Origin: Hepsetus odoe
Taxonomy: Eukaryota; Chordata; Actinopteri; Characiformes; Hepsetidae
Reading direction: 5' to 3'
Assembly: GCA_017165825.1 (NCBI GenBank)
Contig: CM029367.1
Coordinates: forward strand, 1,218,030-1,282,029
Length of the DNA stretch: 64,000 bases
The notes below the pieces were generated by a model. That model searched no databases and was not told where the DNA came from. It saw only the letters and a program-made list of their open reading frames with translations. Shown here one piece after another: positions 1 through 11,495 of the stretch (position 1 is its first letter; every line of letters begins with the position of its first letter). Position numbers and translations under genes: made by a program.

Positions 1-257
1 TTCCTTGTAATTAATCTCCCTTTTCGTGGCTCTATTACTGGTTGTGTTTGGGGGCTGATCCCCAGCTGGAGCCTCCCATCAAAAGGTCCCCATTTTTAAC
101 TCTGAACTAGAAACCGAGCAGCAAACCTCTCGTATCTGGCACATTTTAACCAGCAGGGGGCGCCATAGTGGCCTCACGTCACTCTTCTTCCTACTGACCC
201 CTGGTGTAGTTTTAGTGAAAACTGGTGTAATACTGGACCAGGGCCAGAATCAGAACT
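1..257. other. Unique sequence with a stand-alone CTCF-like motif
   Basis: No gene is seen. CCAGCAGGGGGCGC at 150-163 is a perfect match to the CTCF core CCASYAGRKGGCRS, with extended agreement (GCCA after it). It is not in a recognisable SINE. Confidence 0.4.
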
Positions 258-429
258 CAGGAATTGCACAACCAGCAGGTGTACCCATGAACAAGGTACC
301 GGCCCCCCTCACTGCTTCCCGGGTGCCGGATAAGTCTGCCCCCTGCTGGGTGGTGTTAAATACAGAGGATGTTTTTTTGCGGTTTGTCGTGTGCTGTTCA
401 CAATGGCTGTAGTCACTTTCACTTTCACA
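258..429 (+). mobile_element. SINE-A copy, 5' truncated
   Basis: Only the body and tail remain, from ACCAGCAGG to the terminal TCACTTTCACTTTC. It contains a perfect CTCF core (reverse, 336-349) and a perfect IRF-like repeat (reverse, 413-426). The tRNA head is missing. Confidence 0.75.
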
Positions 430-1629
430 TGCTCTTCGTTGACTGCCGAGTGCAAATTTGGGCCGTTTTACAAATAAGTGCCCAATCTTATCCCACAATG
501 TACAATGGTTCCCATGGCAACAAAATATTAACCCAAAGCTGCCCCATTTTCAATTTATTTATTTTTTTATTACAGTTAAAAACACTGAATAATTAAATGA
601 GCCGTTTTACTTTATGAACGCAACAGGACTCCACATGCTAAAAACAGCAGAATAGTATTTTTCATTTTGAATCATCGAAACACACAATCCCTATTGGCTA
701 ATAAGCTCGCTGGCCAATAAAATTTGAGCAGTTACTTATGGCGGAATCATTCAGGGGGTTTCTCCCCCGGGAAGGTCTCCGGGACCCCCTGCCATCCTGG
801 TTGAGCAGCTCAGAGTAAAGATGGATGGAATCATAATGACTTTCTCTGAACATTATCCTGCAGTTATTGTGCAAATCACTGTTATTTGACGTGTGTCTAA
901 CGGGCTTGTGTGCAAGATCACCCAGCCATGAAGCATTTGCACGGCTCATAAAAGACTTCAGAGTCCTCGAAACCCCAACATACGCCTGCATGAACCTTCT
1001 TAAGATGTTGGGAACGAGCGCAGCATCGTCCAGCTTTTATCTACAAACCTTTTTTTATTTCCCCAAATATCTAAATCGATTGCCTCTTGCAAAAGACTTC
1101 TGGAAGCGTCCTCCACAACATCTGCAGACCCGCCGAACGTGGACGGACCGCCATGCAGAAGCCGCCGTGCAGCTGCAATCTTTGGCACGATGGGCAGGTA
1201 CTTTTAACCCACCCCCAGCACGTTTATTTCCAGTTAAATAAACCCGCCCTGGTGCTACAGTCTTTTAGAATTAGAACGTAAGACCTGCTTTAGGACAGGA
1301 ACCAAGTCCTGCCACTCAAGGCTTTAGCTCTGAAACTGGGGTGTCCGTTCCAGGCATTGTGAGACCAATCAGAGAAGTTCTTATGATGTTCACAACTTCC
1401 ATAATGGTTTTTCCACGTCTACATATAGAGTCTTCAAGCAGAGACCTTTACTAAAAAACAAAAGCAACTGGAAGTACAAGGTCACATGACATCTGGCCCA
1501 AAACTAGAGCTTAATGAGGGACAGGGCTCCCACAGTGAGGGCTATTTTTTTTTCTTGAGGGATTTTGAAACCATCTCATTTGACGTGGATAGAAGGATAA
1601 GAAGCACAGTCCTGTATAGATTAAAGTTT
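430..1629. other. Unique intergenic sequence, with a candidate conserved island at about 700-990
   Basis: No coding or mobile signature is seen. The interval 700-990 has balanced composition, no SINE or transposon motif, and AT-rich homeodomain-like words (AATAAAATTTG, CATAATGAC, TTATTTGAC). That is the look of a noncoding regulatory element, but conservation cannot be judged here. Confidence 0.25.
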
Positions 1630-1662
1630 CAGTGTTTAGCAGATGCTCTTATCCAGAGAGAC
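1630..1662 (-). mobile_element. Tail fragment of SINE-B (V-SINE/HAmo-like)
   Basis: The fragment reads GTTTAGCAGATGCTCTTATC on the + strand, the reverse of the conserved fish SINE 3' motif around GATAAGAGCGTCTGCTAAA. Confidence 0.55.
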
Positions 1663-1704
1663 ACACACATCAGCGCTTCATCTCCACATCTGTTCTTCAT
1701 TCTA

Positions 1705-1904
1705 TGAAAGTGACTGTCATCGTGAAACACCGCACACACTGAAGTGACCCTGCTTTTCACTCCCACACACACGTCCAGCAGGGGGACTGGGGAGCAGTGA
1801 CGGGGACGGTGCTTAGAACCTCAGAGAAACCTCATGACCTGGGATTCAATCTCATGACCTTCCGATTCCGAAGCCTCATCCTTAAACACTAGTCCACCGC
1901 TACT
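1705..1904 (-). mobile_element. SINE-A copy
   Basis: The copy reads from the tail (TGAAAGTGACTGTCAT) through the CAGCAGGGGG centre to the head (AAACACTAGTCCACCGCT). The CTCF-like core at 1775-1788 is imperfect. Confidence 0.8.
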
Positions 1905-1908
1905 CCAA

Positions 1909-2669
1909 CCTGGGTATGAGTCAACAACTGGCCTGGAACTGAACCAGACAAAGGAAGTCAACATCCTCACCAACTTTTCCAAAGTTCTTTTTTTGATAGA
2001 AGAGAAGAACGTGTAGAATAACGTGGGGTAAGTTAGGAAAGTCAAGAAAATTAGTCCCCTCTGTGTTCCTTGAACAGGTGGGACACTTGAAGGCAGGGGA
2101 CTCAAATCCGACCACACAGGGAAGATCATTCCACCACTGAGGAACCAGGACTGACAAGCCTGGAGAGGAGGAAGAAGTGCTTGATGTTGAGATGTTCTAC
2201 ATGAGCAGTGGGGAACAGTAGCTGCATTGTTCAAGTGCCATCCCTTCCCAAACCTGTCCTCACCTCCACCCTGCTAAAAGGTTGATGGACTCGAGAACCC
2301 ACAGCAAAATCATTTCATGGGTTCCCAGTGTGACGTAAAGGAGTGCTGGTGCACAACGTCCAAGTACACGCTCGTATTTACTGACAGCACATGAAGGCAG
2401 GGTAGATCTCCTTCACCATAATTCCATCTCTGCAGCAAAGAACTACTTCTTGGACCCAGTTCAGGTCTAGCATTAACATGCCTCTAGGGTGGTCCAGTCC
2501 AACATGGACAGGGACATTCAGAGTTGGTCAACAGCGAGAACGTGAACATGTCCTGAGCTGAAGTTCTTTGCGATAGCCGCAGGTAACATTTTTATCCCGG
2601 GTCGTCCCACTGCAGCAAAATCAGTGCCACCAGGGCAATAAATAATGTTAATAGAAAGCCCGGGAATCC
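1909..2669. other. Unique or anciently repetitive sequence, no gene seen
   Basis: About 2040-2175 has the flavour of a decayed dispersed fish repeat (GATCATTCCACCACTGAGGA). No intact reading frame of recognisable family is present. Confidence 0.25.

Positions 2670-2698
<29 letters not shown>
2670..2698 (+). repeat. Poly(A) run, 29 A
   Basis: Twenty-nine consecutive A residues. It could be the tail of an old retroposon, but no recognisable element lies just upstream. Confidence 0.9.
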
Positions 2699-2701
<3 letters not shown>

Positions 2702-3191
2702 ATTGAAAATGCTCGTCTGGACCAACAGCGTCATATGAAAGTTGTTATGTTCCTGGAACTCACCAAGAAACAGACCCAGGCAGCATCCAGATACTAATGA
2801 ATTTCCCTTTCTTGTCTGTTTGCCCTGATTTGGCCTGATCTGTTGCCTTAATAAACTGGTGTAACTGACTGGCATGTGGTCCAAACTGTCAGAGGACTGG
2901 AAAAAAACCCTTAATCATCTGTTGGGGAACAGCCTCAGTCTGCAGAAGCACATCGCTGCCTCCTGCTGGTTAAAAACAGTGCAACTGTCCTCTGCGAATG
3001 GAAACAACGCTTATGTATCAATCAAGCAGGGAAGAGAGACCCGATCCAAGTCTTGCCAGGTGTTCACAAACTTTGGTCTGATATGATCACCCAAGATGCA
3101 CACTAATGCCAGATCACACCTGTTTATATGGAAATAAAAGGAGCCATAGCACCCCCTACGCTTCCTACTGTGTATTACATTCTGTCGGATT
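2699..3191. other. Unique sequence, nothing recognised
   Basis: No reading frame, repeat family or regulatory element could be supported in this stretch. Confidence 0.4.
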
Positions 3192-3412
3192 AAGTGAAAG
3201 TGACTATTTGTCATTGTGAACACAGTGAACCACAACCAAACTAAATTTAACACACACCTTTCAGCAGGGGGCAAACATGGCCAGCACCCGAACAGTGATG
3301 GGGATGGTACCTTGATCAAGGGAACCTCAGAGCAACCTACGGGTCCAGGATTTGAACCCACAGCCTTTCGATCCTGGGACCTCGTCCCTAAACACTAGGA
3401 CACCGCTGCACC
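3192..3412 (-). mobile_element. SINE-A copy, near full length
   Basis: Tail AAGTGAAAGTGACTATTTG, body with CAGCAGGGGGCAAAC, and a head with a box B-like GATTTGAACCC and a box A-like AAACACTAGGACACCGC (both read on +). The tRNA-like head is intact enough to see both internal promoter boxes. Confidence 0.85.
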
Positions 3413-3413
3413 G

Positions 3414-4490
3414 AGTGCTACACGATCATCCAGAGCGACTTCCAGTTCCTGATCACAGGGACAGACTCCCAGCAGCAACTTCAGCTCAGAAACCCAGTGA
3501 TGGAGGTGCGATGGAGGTGGCATCAGAACCTCTTGGACCACAGTGAACGTACCACTAGTGAAACTCAAGCATTAAAGGGCATTTCTACAGATAAACGATA
3601 TGAAATGATAAATAAAAAAAAAAGACTGCAGCTCATGCAACAGCAGCTTCCAGGACAGAGCCCTGCCTGATGCACCACAGACCAACGCTGGCTGTGCACA
3701 TGAGCGATTGGTTTTTTTGGCTGGCTGTGACGCACTAATCGGAGAATGTTCTTGCGGTTTCTGCCGTGTTTACTCACTCCGGCACTGAATCTGGATTTCT
3801 AAGAACCCCTCCCTTGCAGAAGAGCGCGAGCTCACATGCAGACCCATATATACACTACTGTAACTCAATCCATCTGAAAGACTATCCCACACATTGTTCC
3901 TCTTGGCCCGTCCGTCCTTTCTTTGCCTGAATTCCGCAGACCTCCCTGCTCCTAGTTACACGAGTGGGGTTCCTTGAGGTCGGCGATGATCCTTTAGAAG
4001 GTTTCTTCACGCTGAGAGGATGAGAGGACACCAGCTCGCACGCCGGACTCTGAGTCGACTCTTGCGATCCGATGAAAAGAAGCCTGCTTGGTTCCTCACA
4101 CAGATTATGGCCTTCGGGTCCAACAGAAGCTGATGAGCTACTGGCACCTTCCGCTCAGCCATTCGTTCAATCAGAGCAGCCAAAAGCAGACCGGAGGAAA
4201 ACACTGTGAGGAACCAAGATGCCCAAGCGCATTAACATTCCTCAGCAGAATGTTTTCTCTGCACACACGAACATCTGCACATCTTCCCACTGTGAGGGAA
4301 CAGGGTTACCCACTACACCCAATCACCCTAGGAACATTTCAGAACCAAAAAATGATCTTGATTGCAGTAAAAGTCTTGAGCCCCTCATTTCTTTGTTCGC
4401 TGGTAAAAAAAAAAATGCTTTCTGCCTGTCAGACTGTCTGACCTGACGGAGTCGATAAAAAGAACGAAACGGGAACAAATGTTTTAGTGC
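3414..4490. other. Unique sequence with a short inverted repeat
   Basis: No gene is recognised. A perfect 14-bp inverted pair, CTTGGTTCCTCACA (4087-4100) and its complement (4205-4218), is separated by 104 bp. A TCC/TTC-type rise in GC near 4010-4080 has no coding support. Confidence 0.35.
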
Positions 4491-4494
4491 TTCA

Positions 4495-4885
4495 GGCTAC
4501 AAAGATACAAGGTTCTAGATAAAGAAGTGTTCAGCATCAGCAGTAAACGAATCACCTGATCATCTGCCCCCGTTTCTTCACTGCTTCCTGTCTTAAGTGA
4601 GACGCTTTGTTCTGCTTGAAGGTTCAGACGAAGATCACTGTGTGGATTAACCAACAAAAAACAGAGACAAAGACACTTTCAATATTCACCACCACCACCG
4701 TTATTCTTCAGCACAGCCTCAACTCTCTTAGACCAGCTCCTTTCTTTAAGTCAGGAACACTTCTCTAGGCTTCTTGAAGGACGTCCCAAAGCTGTTCTAT
4801 GGACATCGGCTGTTTCTGTTCTGAAAAAAACAACAGACAACACTACTGTCCTTCAGGAAGATCTGGAGAACTGTTTCTACAACAT
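4495..4885 (+). mobile_element. Element B module followed by an element A partial copy
   Basis: The element B module (AAGGTTCTAGATAAAG...GTTCTGCTTGAAGGTTCAG...GTGTGGATTAACCAAC) runs into the element A left arm (CACCACCACCGTTATTCTTC, CAGCCTCAACTCTCTTAGAC). It ends in one partial 69-bp module (ACTGTCCTTCAGGAAGATCT). No transposase is encoded. Other copies are at 14395, 34075, 43078, 44205 and 63895. Confidence 0.7.
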
Positions 4886-4967
4886 ATTAACATACAAGAA
4901 AGTCTGGAAGCAAAATATGAAGAAACGAAGGCATGAAGACTTTTGCATATTGCTGTAAATTTACTCA

Positions 4968-5260
4968 CACTTTGTGTCCTAAAGTTTGTAGACACCAGCA
5001 TTTCCACTGTAATCCAGGGTTTAACAGGGAGCGTTTCTTCGCCTTTGCTACAGTTACAACATCTACTCTTCTGGGAATTCTAGAGCATCAGTGTTAGGAT
5101 TTGATCACCCCCGGGAGCATTAGTGAAGTCAGGAAATTGTGTCAGGGATGAGTTCTGGACTACAAACTCCATTCCAGCTCATCCCAAACTCCACTGCCTG
5201 ATGTTGGGGGGGCTTTTACTCCTCTAGCTGACAATCAACATTGGTCATGTGCAGCTGCTC
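4968..5260. mobile_element. Decayed non-autonomous Tc1-like repeat
   Basis: It begins CCTAAAGTTTGTAGACACC, the recognisable end of a widespread fish Tc1-like MITE family. The match continues in CTACTCTTCTGGGAATTCTA and GAGCATTAGTGAAGTCAGG. The second end is not visible. Confidence 0.55.
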
Positions 5261-5555
5261 CAGAGTCTTAAATGCTCTGCGTGTGGTGCAACAGTGACTG
5301 GAAAAAGAAAGAAGGACCATACATGATACCTGATATTCTCCTCAAAGCCAACAGGGGTTAGGGTGGGTGTTGGAGCCCCAAACATTCTCAGAAATGCCCT
5401 GTGCTCTCAGGACACAACCGTTTTTGTGCAATATCTTTCAACGAATATGCTCCGATGGTCTTCAGGAGTCAAAGTGCTGTAGTTGAGTAAGTAGAAACCT
5501 TGTGAATTAGCACTGCAATAGAGCCAATCCTCCCACAGCCTTCGGTTCCTTCAGA
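5261..5555. other. Unique sequence, nothing recognised
   Basis: Neither coding potential nor a repeat family could be supported. Confidence 0.35.
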
Positions 5556-5559
5556 GCGA

Positions 5560-6095
5560 AGCTGCCCTGCAACATCAGCCTGATTGGATGGGAAGTTTGA
5601 GGGCAGCGGTTCCCCAAAGAGATGCATTCAGATCGCAGCCCGTCCAGCAACGGAGACAAGCGCCTCTGGAACAGCTCCTGAGGAACGGGGCGAGCCGAGA
5701 GAGGAGCCACATGGCTAGCGTATTCCCAATCTCCATCCCTCGGCAATCGACCAGCCATTAATCATAGCCATTGCTCGGGCCCAGGCCACTGACACTCTAT
5801 GACCACTTCTGTCAACCAGACCATCAATTAGCTCAGCTAAAAGCTGGTTTATATTAGCCACGTGACAGATCGCCTTTAAATTGTTTTACTGTTGTTTTGT
5901 TTCTGCGGCCCGCGGGGGTAAAAAGAAGGCAGAGCGGATCGTGGGAACGGGGACGTTAAACAAAAAATAGCTGCTTTTACAGCGTCTCGGCTTCTCATGT
6001 GCCCTTGGTTGTGATTTGTGTGAAGTGTGCAGTGCAGACGCTGGCGAGGCCGGGCCCCGGCGTAAAGAGAAAAAGATCAAAGAGCAGTTTGCTTC
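5560..6095. other. Repeat-free GC-balanced island, candidate conserved noncoding element
   Basis: There is no SINE, transposon or microsatellite over 530 bp. It contains CCATTAATCATAGCC, CAATTAGCTCAGC and CACGTGAC words. A short open frame on the minus strand (5507-5758) shows no family features. Conservation must be tested. Confidence 0.3.
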
Positions 6096-6339
6096 TTTTT
6101 TTGCTGTTTTGTCTCAAACTGGATGCTCTTAAGACATGGCACTCCTCAGGCTTCTTCTATTGCAGAAGTCTTTGGACTGTTTGAATCGAACCGTAGTGCG
6201 TTTGACCCCTTGGTTCGGGACACTCGGCTGCGCAACTAAATAATCAGCCTCCCAGGTCACCTGGCGAATTCTGGTGAGGACCCGCTGGCAAGAAACGAAC
6301 CCAGATCAACCTGGCAACCAGGCAGGAGCCTCATCCTAT

Positions 6340-6425
6340 CTTCATTTACAGATGTAGGACGGGTTCCGCCCACTCAGCATTCAGCATCAGCAGTAAACGA
6401 ATCACCTGATCATCTGTTTATTCCT
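6340..6425 (+). mobile_element. Element B fragment
   Basis: It shares CAGCATCAGCAGTAAACGAA and TCACCTGATCATCTG with the modules at 4535 and 34110, then diverges. Confidence 0.6.
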
Positions 6426-6579
6426 GTGTCTAGTCTCTCAAGCGTTTTCACTTTTCGGTGACACTTCTGCAAAATGAGGCAGAATCCTTGAACTCTACAG
6501 TGGGGTTCATCTCGATTTCTCCTCATTCCTTTTGATTCTGTCTGAAAATGAGACAAACGAGACCGTACACACCTGTAAA

Positions 6580-7231
6580 TCCAGTCTAAACACAGAGTTT
6601 CATTCTAAGCAGCATTAAAGTCAATATTAACCACCACCACCATTATTCTTCAGCACAGCCTCAACTCTCCTGACCAGCCTTCTTGTGAAGCCTTGAGCCA
6701 CTAATTTCTCCATATTTTCCTTCCAAAGAACCAAACCTTCTTGTGTGTTTAATGTACCCTTGAGGAACGGTTCTCCATTCACAGTTACAGCATTTAGCAG
6801 ACGCTCTTCTCCAGAGAGACGTCCATGTCCTGATTACAGGGACAGTCCCCCCTGGAGACACTCAGGGTTAAGGGTCTTGCTCGGGGAACCCAGTGCCAGA
6901 CTTGGGGTTCGAACCTGGGACCTCTTGAGCCATAGGACCATAGACAAGTACCACCACTTGACCATCACCACCACCACCACCAAGTTCTTCCAGAAGGACA
7001 CTGTTTTTGTCTCTCATTTTCAGTAAAGTCTCTGTACCCGAGCAGTTTCAGAAGCAGTGCGAGATCATCTCCACAGAGAACATTCAACATCCAAAGAAGA
7101 GCTTTGGGACCAGTGTTCCTGACTTAGAAAGGAGCTGGTCTAAGAGAGTTGAGGCTGTGCTGAAGAATAACGGTGGTGAATATTGATTTTAAAGCTGCTT
7201 AGAATGAAACTTTCATGGTGTTTAGATTGGA
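6580..7231 (+). mobile_element. Element A, complete copy with about 98-bp terminal inverted repeats and a nested SINE
   Basis: The left arm at 6580-6678 (TCCAGTCTAAACACAGAGTT...CAGCCTCAACTCTCCTGACC) pairs with the right arm at 7134-7231 (GCTGGTCTAAGAGAGTTGAG...GTGTTTAGATTGGA). The interior holds one 69-bp-type module split by a SINE-B insertion (about 6775-6975). With no coding capacity, this is a MITE-like or fold-back DNA element. I did not recognise its superfamily or a clear target-site duplication. Confidence 0.75.
6775..6975 (-). mobile_element. SINE-B (V-SINE/HAmo-like) nested inside element A
   Basis: The tail reads CATTTAGCAGACGCTCTTCT, followed by the conserved CAGGGACAGTCCCCCCTGGA body and a head with box B GGGGTTCGAACCTGGGA. 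It interrupts element A between GGTTCTCC and AGTTCTTCCAGAAGGACAC, so it is younger than that copy. Confidence 0.8.
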
Positions 7232-7239
7232 TTGTGTCT

Positions 7240-8115
7240 CACTTTCACACAAAAATATACAGAAATGAGTGGCGACTCAAGACTTTGTGCTCAGGACTGT
7301 ATGTTATTCTTGTCTAGCCTGATAAGAAGGTTATGTAGGGCCCCAATAAGAATTTCACGCATGGGCCCCAGCCCCCTTCCCCTACGCCACTGAGAGCGAA
7401 CAAGCATTTTTTTAGGAGGAGAAAGCTCCATGGCCTTCAGATGAGATCAGGGCCAGGTGCACTAGGGAGCAGCAACAGCTTCCTGGACATGATGAAGGCT
7501 GGAACGAGGCCCTCTCCAGTATTATAAATAAATAGCAAGTGTAGCAATTCTGGCAGCTCTCCCCCGAGCTAATAGCCGGTCAGTAAAACGAGCTGTCACC
7601 ACTGCTCCGCTTCACCAGCCCACAGCAGGTCAGAGTTAAGATCTAGCTTGACCTCTGACCTCCGCCGCACTACCGTGGCTTGTCAAGGAGCCTCAGGAAC
7701 TTTCAGGGAACCGCCAATTCCATGTAAACTCCTGCTTCAAGTGGGGATCCCCGCAATCAGGGCCCCAGTTGGATCGCGTCAGCGTCAGATCAGCTAATCG
7801 TGAGCCGGGGTTTGCTGTCTGCAGGTCTACAGCAGGCCTTAACACTTCTTAACAAGTAAGTGCCCCCTGCTCGAGCCGGGCTCTTAACTAGCTAGCGTCT
7901 GAAAAAACAAACAGCACTTTCGGCCACTGCCTCGGGTCCGCGTAAGGAATGGCTCGGGCCTGCAAAGTCCAACATAAGCCGCTATTTTTCATCCCCGGGC
8001 TCAGTCGCAAGTTAAATAAACGCTGGCTGCTGGCCCGGTCCAACGAGGGCGTTAGTGTGAGAATCAGCCCCGATGACAGTTCCTGCCCCCCCTCGTTCTC
8101 ATGTAAGAGGTCCCC
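7240..8115. other. Unique intergenic sequence
   Basis: No gene or repeat family is seen. The interval 7430-8100 is GC-balanced and repeat-free, and could include a regulatory element. A near-match to the CTCF core lies at 7860-7873 (reverse, one mismatch). Confidence 0.3.

Positions 8116-8117
<2 letters not shown>

Positions 8118-8149
<32 letters not shown>
8118..8149 (+). repeat. (TG)n microsatellite
   Basis: About 16 uninterrupted TG dinucleotides. Confidence 0.95.
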
Positions 8150-8152
<3 letters not shown>

Positions 8153-8735
8153 TGCTCAGATTTGGAAAGACAAGGTGAGAAACATGAGGACTCCAGCCTT
8201 TAATGGAACAGTTTAACCAAAAAAAATAGTCATAAAACATTTTTTTTCTGCAGCCTGTGCAAGCGTTCTGCAGGGATTCGTTTTGTGCTGCATGACTTTC
8301 ACACTAAACAGTATTTAATTTAGTGCACTTGGTTGGTAATCACAGACCCTCGCAAACCTTAGAAAGGGAGAAGGAATGGGGGACAAATGTCTAAGGAAAA
8401 TACAATAATATCTTCAGAATCTTAATCATGTAATTGCAACAAATTGTAATCATGTTAATACTGATATTCATGAATTGCATTATTTTTTTACAGGAATTTG
8501 GGGGGGGGGGGGTATTTATTGCTTATTTAACAGGGATGATGGACAGTAAGAAATGGTCCTAGAAAATAAGGGTTGATAAAAAAAATTAAAAAAAAACACA
8601 CTATAAAATAATCAGGTTCACCCAAGATACCTAACGGTATGTTTCATTTCAGGCATAAACCTGAGTGACAGATAATTCAATAATCACCCATTCTCCCTTT
8701 AGTAGACCTGGAGCTTCGTGGCTGCAGAGGTCGTT
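8150..8735. other. AT-rich unique sequence
   Basis: It contains a G11-12 run near 8501-8512 and A-rich patches. No gene is seen. Confidence 0.35.
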
Positions 8736-8739
8736 ACCC

Positions 8740-9185
8740 AAACCCTGTAAACACACCACCAACCTGCTCAGACTTGGTGGGTGTGGTTTAAGACACAGTA
8801 GGACTTCCTGTCTCTACAAACATCAACTAAACTAAACCCCAGGGCTGCTGTTCAGACTGATCTGGGATCAGATTCCTCCACATTTTAGACCAAATTTAGC
8901 ATCTGAACTTTAAAAGTGGAGCTATGAAGCCAATGTCTCTTCTCCAGAAGTCGATATTCACCAAATCCTGTAGACACACCCCCTCAGACCTCCTCCAGAG
9001 TTGTGGGCGTGGTCAGCTTCAGCTTTTTTTACACAACAGGAAGCGCTGATCTAAAATTAGTCCTAAATATGGAGGAGTGGAGTTTGTCTTGATGTTTGTT
9101 GAGACTCTAAGTCCTACTGTGTCCTAAACCACACCCACGAGTCTGATCCAGCTTCATGAAGATCTGGAGGAGGCAGCGAAGTCAA
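8740..9185. mobile_element. Element C, fold-back repeat with about 60-bp imperfect arms
   Basis: The left arm at 8776-8836 (GGTGTGGTTTAAGACACAGT) matches the reverse complement of the right arm at 9082-9139 (CTACTGTGTCCTAAACCACA) with few differences. The spacer is about 245 bp. A second partial copy is at 19372-19540. No coding capacity is seen. Confidence 0.65.
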
Positions 9186-9864
9186 TTTAAAGGGTTGAAT
9201 TGCCATAAAGGTGGCACTAAAAGCATTCCTGACACTCTCTCACTCCTCAAACACACACACATGTAATCCAATCTTGAAACACTCTCCCTTTACATGTAGA
9301 TGTTACACAGATGTTCCTATTCCTCTGGTATTTTAAGGTCACTCACACACACACACACGCTGACAGGAAGGTATACTTCATCACTCAAACATTAGCTTAT
9401 GGGGGATGACGCACCAGAAATGCCTCGAGTACCAGAGCGGCGGAGAAAAGATGAATGAATGAACGAATGAATAAGAAAGTCTTAACAGCTGCAGTCTGGA
9501 TGAGGTGCCACCATGTGGATAACACAAATAAACTCAGCGCCGGCGCTCGGAGCTCATTATATCACAGTGACTTTCCATGTCTCGCATCGTTTGCTGATTA
9601 AAGGGGACGCTGACCCAGCTTTGGCAACCACTGCGTCCAGGTGGACAACACGAAACGGTTAGACCAGCTACAAAACAAACAAGATACTAAAAGATGAGAA
9701 TAAACTGAGTTTTGGACACTTTCAATCCCAGTCCAGCACTGCTGCAGTATTTCAGTCCCTAAAGACAGGGACGTCCCTGCCAGAGCTCCACTTTGGGGAC
9801 GTCTACATGCATCTTGTGGAGAGTCCCTCCCCTCACACTGCCATCAGGACGAAGGTTTACAGAA
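9186..9864. other. Unique sequence with short CA runs
   Basis: Short ACAC runs are near 9252 and 9345, and a GAATGA-type patch near 9450. No gene is seen. Confidence 0.35.
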
Positions 9865-9975
9865 GGACAGACAGCTGTGTGTGTCCTCAGTGTGGACGGT
9901 GGACAGACGGCTGTGTGTGTCCTCAGTGTGGACGGTGGACAGACGGCTGTGTGTGTCCTCAGTGTGGACGGTCGG
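9865..9975 (+). repeat. 36-bp tandem repeat, about 3 copies
   Basis: The unit begins GGACAGACGGCTGTGTGTGT and recurs at 9865, 9901 and 9937. The period is a multiple of three, so the frame stays open and encodes a repeated CVCPQCG-type peptide. I treat that as incidental. Confidence 0.9.
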
Positions 9976-11324
9976 TAACGCCGCCGCTTGGAGACGGAGG
10001 ACGAGAGACTCTCACTGTTACAGTAAAGGGTGATGATGAGCTGATGTTAGCGAGCGTCCCTCTTCTCTCCAACAATCATCGAGAAGTTTTCAGACTGAAG
10101 ATGAAGATCTTCAACTGGAGAACTGATTACTGATCTCTCGTTACATCACTGTCCACACAACCGTGTCCCACACTGGACACACACTCAACAGTGTGGACAA
10201 ATAGTGCACAACCACTGGACACACACTCGGTAATGAAGTGTGCGGTTTGGGACGCAGCCCGTCTGTTCCAGAAGAAACGACTAAAAGCACAGTCGTTAAA
10301 ACTCTGGACTCGTCTTTGATGAAACATTTTTGCCACAAAAACATGTGAACGACTGGTGTCCATTCTTTCATTCCCTCCCCAGAGACAGAGACATGCCCAG
10401 CATCATAAGTCCACCGTCTCCTCTGGACTTTGTTTCTCTGCTGGGTTTCTGTAGAACGGTCACTGCTGACTAAAGATGCCTGGAAACATTAAAATGGTGA
10501 TCACTCAACAAGTCACGCTTTTCCCTGCACGTGAAAAAACTGCCAGATGAATATAAAAAAAAAAAATAATAAAAAAAAAAGATCAAAAGGAGTGCTCCAC
10601 TGCATTACAGAACAAACACTGAATGACACTTTACACCTTTACACAGCTTTTCTTTGCAGGTTCACATACTTCACCTTTCTTCTTCACCACTAGGTGGCAC
10701 TACAGCTGCGAAGGATGGGATATTTTAAGGACAGTTAGGGAAAAAGCTTCAAATATTTTGCAAAGCTTCACTGCTCGAACCCTAATTTGAACCTTTTCAT
10801 GTTTCACGTTGCCAAGAGTGTCATTTTAGAAAAAAGAAAAAATAAAGAATTCACAAAATGAGACGCAAGTTTGATGGGAAACGGTCCAGATCGTCTCCAG
10901 ATCGGCTCTCCAGTTGTACTGATAAGAACCGGACGTCCCAAATCTGTGTGTTTTCTGTCCCCCAGTGAAGCTCCACGTGTCTCTGAGGGACGGTGATGAT
11001 GGAAAATAGTCCATCTGAACTAAACCACTTGTCTTTGTGTCCGTCCAGCATGAACGGGTTTCAGAATCAGGCAGCGTCTCCACCACCAGTCCATGTCTGA
11101 GATTCAGACGTCCGGTTCCGTTCACTGAAGTTCGGAGAATAAAATGTATAAAATAACACTTATTGTGCGTCTGCAGTGCGAGGAACCCAACACAAGCCAA
11201 AACAAACACAAGAAGAAAGGGGAGAAAAAAAAAAAAAAATCACCAGCAACGTGGCAGCTGATCAAAAGCTGATCACACATTTTATTTCCACAGCTGCCCT
11301 GATAAGATCCTGTCACCTTGGCAA
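9976..11324. other. Unique sequence, no gene recognised
   Basis: A perfect CTCF core match CCACTAGGTGGCAC lies at 10687-10700 outside any SINE. There are A-rich runs near 10555-10580 and 11226-11239. A 127-codon minus-strand frame (10826-11209) has no recognisable domain. Confidence 0.35.
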
Positions 11325-11326
11325 CA

Positions 11327-11464
11327 CTCACTAACTCACTCCTTTTCTGAGCTGCTTGTACTGATGAGTGTCGTGGACGGTGTTGGCATCTATCCCAGCT
11401 CTCAGAGGGCGAAAGGCGGGGACACCCTGGACAGGTCGCCAGTCCATCACAGTTCAGACGCGCG

Positions 11465-11495
<31 letters not shown>

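Noticed and set aside
4087..4218. 14-bp perfect inverted repeat
   Set aside because: Short, widely separated arms with no element structure. Plausible by chance, so only noted in the feature list.
9865..9975. Repeated CVCPQCGRWTDG peptide resembling a zinc ribbon
   Set aside because: It comes from a 36-bp tandem repeat whose period is a multiple of three. There is no domain context, start or splice support.
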